Assembly: GCA_007128755.1 (NCBI GenBank)
Contig: SKWV01000094.1
Location: forward strand, 1 to 15,315
DNA from: Trueperaceae bacterium
Lineage (GTDB): Bacteria; Deinococcota; Deinococci; Deinococcales; Trueperaceae
Length of the DNA stretch: 15,315 nucleotides
Direction of reading: 5' to 3'
The notes beneath the pieces were generated by a model that had not been told where the DNA came from, did not search any database, and worked only from the letters and a program-made list of their open reading frames with translations. Of this stretch, positions 13,880 through 15,315 are shown piece by piece. Made by a program: the position numbers and the translations under genes. Position 1 is the stretch's first letter; each line of letters starts with the position of its first letter.

Positions 13880-15226
13880 CTACTTCCCGACGCAGAACCG
13901 CGCGAAGACCTCCGCCAGCGTGTCCTCGGCGACCTCGGTGCGCCCGGTGATCGCGCCCAAGGCGCGCAGGGCGGTCTCGAGATCGAGGCCGCGCAGGTCG
14001 TCGGGGGCGAAGCGCGCGCGCTCCAGCGCCTCGCGCGCCTCGCGCAACGCCGCCTCGTGCCGTTCGTGCACCACCCAGACCTCGCTCGCGGCTGCGTCGC
14101 CCACGAGCGTCTCCTCGAGCGTCGCCCTGAGGGCGTCCAGGCCCTCGCCGGTCCGGGTCGAGACGCGCAGCGGGCGAGCGCCCAGCGCGTCGTCGGGCCA
14201 CACCGGCGGCAGGTCGGCCTTGCTCGCCACCCACACCGTCCGCGGTCCCTCGAGGCGCGTGACGAGGTGCACGTCGCTCGCGTCGAGCGGTCGTGACGCG
14301 TCGACGAGCGCCACCACCACGTCGGCCCCGGCGGCCAGGCGCTCCGCCGCGCGGACGCCGGACGCCTCGACCGTGTCCGACGTCTCACGCAGGCCGGCCG
14401 TGTCGACGGCGGTGACCGTGACGCGGCCCAGCTCCAGCGGCGCCTCCAGGTAGTCGCGGGTCGTGCCCGGCTCATCGCTCACGATCGAGCGCTCGTAGCC
14501 GAGGAGCGCGTTCAGGAGGCTCGACTTGCCGGCGTTGGGCTTGCCCACGAGCGCCAGGCGCGCGCCCTGCGTCGCCGCTCGGCCCGCCGCCGCCGTCGCC
14601 AGGAGCTCGTCGATGGCCCGCGTGGCCCGCTCCAGCGGCTCCGCGATCTCGGCGTCGGGCACGCCCTCCTCCGGGTAGTCCAGCACGGCGAGGACGGCGG
14701 CGTAGAGCGCCGTGAGCTCGCGCTGGATCGCGTCGAGCCGCGCCGACAGCGCGCCGGTGAGCCCGAGGGTGGCGTGGCGGCGGGCCGCGTCCGAGCGCGC
14801 GCTCACCAGCGCCTGCACGCTCTCCGCCTGCGCGAGATCGATCCTGCCGGCGAGGAACGCGCGGAGCGTGAACTCACCGGGACCCGCCGCGCGCGCGCCG
14901 GCGCGCAGGCAGGCCGCCTGCACCGCCTGGAGCAGCGCGGTGCCGCCGTGCACCTGGAGCTCGGCCACGTCCTGCCCGGTCGCGCTCTTCGGCGCGCGGA
15001 AGCCGAGCAACAGGCCCTCGTCCAGCAGCGTGTCGCCGTCGACGACGTGACCGAACGTCGCGCGCCCGGGTGGGATGTCCTGGACCACCCGTCCGGACGC
15101 CGGCCGGAACACGCGGCTCGCCACCTCGAGCGCCCGCGGCCCGCTGAGGCGGACGATGCCGATGGCGCCCATCCCGGGCGCCGTCGCGATGGCGCTGATG
15201 GTGTCGTCGCTGGGTGGGAGGGGCAT
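13880..15226 (-). CDS. mnmE: tRNA modification GTPase MnmE (TrmE)
   Basis: 448 residues, full length for the family. With MnmG it adds the (carboxymethyl)aminomethyl group to U34 of certain tRNAs. The N-terminal tetrahydrofolate-binding domain (about 1-118, DTISAIATAPGMGAIGIVRLSG) is followed by the helical domain with an inserted Ras-like G domain: P-loop GKPNAGKS (228-235), GTTRDY (254-259), DTAG (275-278) and SKAD (335-338). The last has Ser where NKxD is usual, a tolerated variation. The protein ends in the conserved CVGK with C445. The start ATG at 15226 gives the standard N-terminus. A GATGAT element six bases upstream is only a weak box. MnmG is not in the window. The gene is convergent with the DUF3809-like gene. 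Confidence 0.96.
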   Translation of the reverse strand: MPLPPSDDTISAIATAPGMGAIGIVRLSGPRALEVASRVFRPASGRVVQDIPPGRATFGHVVDGDTLLDEGLLLGFRAPKSATGQDVAELQVHGGTALLQAVQAACLRAGARAAGPGEFTLRAFLAGRIDLAQAESVQALVSARSDAARRHATLGLTGALSARLDAIQRELTALYAAVLAVLDYPEEGVPDAEIAEPLERATRAIDELLATAAAGRAATQGARLALVGKPNAGKSSLLNALLGYERSIVSDEPGTTRDYLEAPLELGRVTVTAVDTAGLRETSDTVEASGVRAAERLAAGADVVVALVDASRPLDASDVHLVTRLEGPRTVWVASKADLPPVWPDDALGARPLRVSTRTGEGLDALRATLEETLVGDAAASEVWVVHERHEAALREAREALERARFAPDDLRGLDLETALRALGAITGRTEVAEDTLAEVFARFCVGK

Positions 15227-15232
15227 GGGACC

Positions 15233-15238
15233 ATCATC
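15233..15238 (-). promoter_or_regulatory. possible weak -10 box for mnmE
   Basis: GATGAT on the minus strand lies six bases before the mnmE ATG. It keeps the A and final T of TANNNT but not the first T. There is no Shine-Dalgarno site, so a leaderless start is possible. Confidence 0.25.
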
Positions 15239-15282
15239 GCCCGGTGAGCGTGCGGTGCGTGGTCGTCCGGCGGCCGCCCGAT

Positions 15283-15315
15283 CGGCCCCGCGACCTCGGC
15301 CCCGCGACCTCGGCC
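15283..15315. repeat. 14-bp tandem repeat running off the window end
   Basis: CGGCCCCGCGACCT occurs at 15283-15296 and 15297-15310, then five bases of a third copy reach the edge. The total array length is unknown. A plus-strand frame from a GTG at 15244 is open through it for 24 codons, so it may lie inside the start of a divergent gene or be non-coding; I cannot decide. Confidence 0.7.

Overview
The window is dense, GC-rich bacterial chromosome with no mobile element, CRISPR array or RNA gene that I can see. Two lines of evidence point to the Deinococcota (the Deinococcus-Thermus-Truepera group). First, two small adjacent genes at 13028-13847 resemble families I know mainly from Deinococcus and Thermus (DUF3248-like and DUF3809-like). 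Second, many start codons lie 5-7 bases downstream of a TANNNT box, the leaderless-promoter layout known from Deinococcus. A Truepera-like lineage is my inference and is not proven.

Layout: (1) 3-998 (+), the 3' part of a PEGA-repeat protein, convergent with and overlapping a secreted beta-rich hypothetical protein (976-2043, -). (2) A divergent promoter region, then alpha-glucan phosphorylase (2114-4660, +), whose 3' end overlaps the convergent 6-phosphogluconolactonase gene (4625-5359, -). (3) A second divergent region, then an HD-domain hydrolase (5444-6031, +). (4) A minus-strand block: two tandem signal peptidase I genes (6096-6812 and 6802-7767), a patatin-like phospholipase (7778-8650), a MalZ-type GH13 glucosidase (8647-10569), an HtrA/DegP-type serine protease (10613-11899) and a DUF368/PopT-type membrane protein (12017-12952). 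(5) Divergent from the last gene, the DUF3248-like and DUF3809-like pair (13028-13847, +). (6) MnmE, the tRNA-modification GTPase (13880-15226, -), followed by a short tandem repeat that runs off the window end.

Two themes stand out. One is alpha-glucan and sugar breakdown: GlgP releases glucose-1-phosphate, the MalZ-type enzyme trims maltodextrins, and Pgl serves the oxidative pentose phosphate pathway. The other is the cell envelope: two signal peptidases, an exported HtrA protease, a patatin-like lipase, a PopT-type lipid-carrier transporter, a secreted beta-rich protein and a PEGA protein. These are ordinary functions and I see no clear defence or biosynthetic system. The strongest unlisted signal is regulatory: a recurring TAGNCT box at nearly constant distance from the start codon. 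It revises several starts, and in one case the stop codon of the gene upstream forms part of the box.
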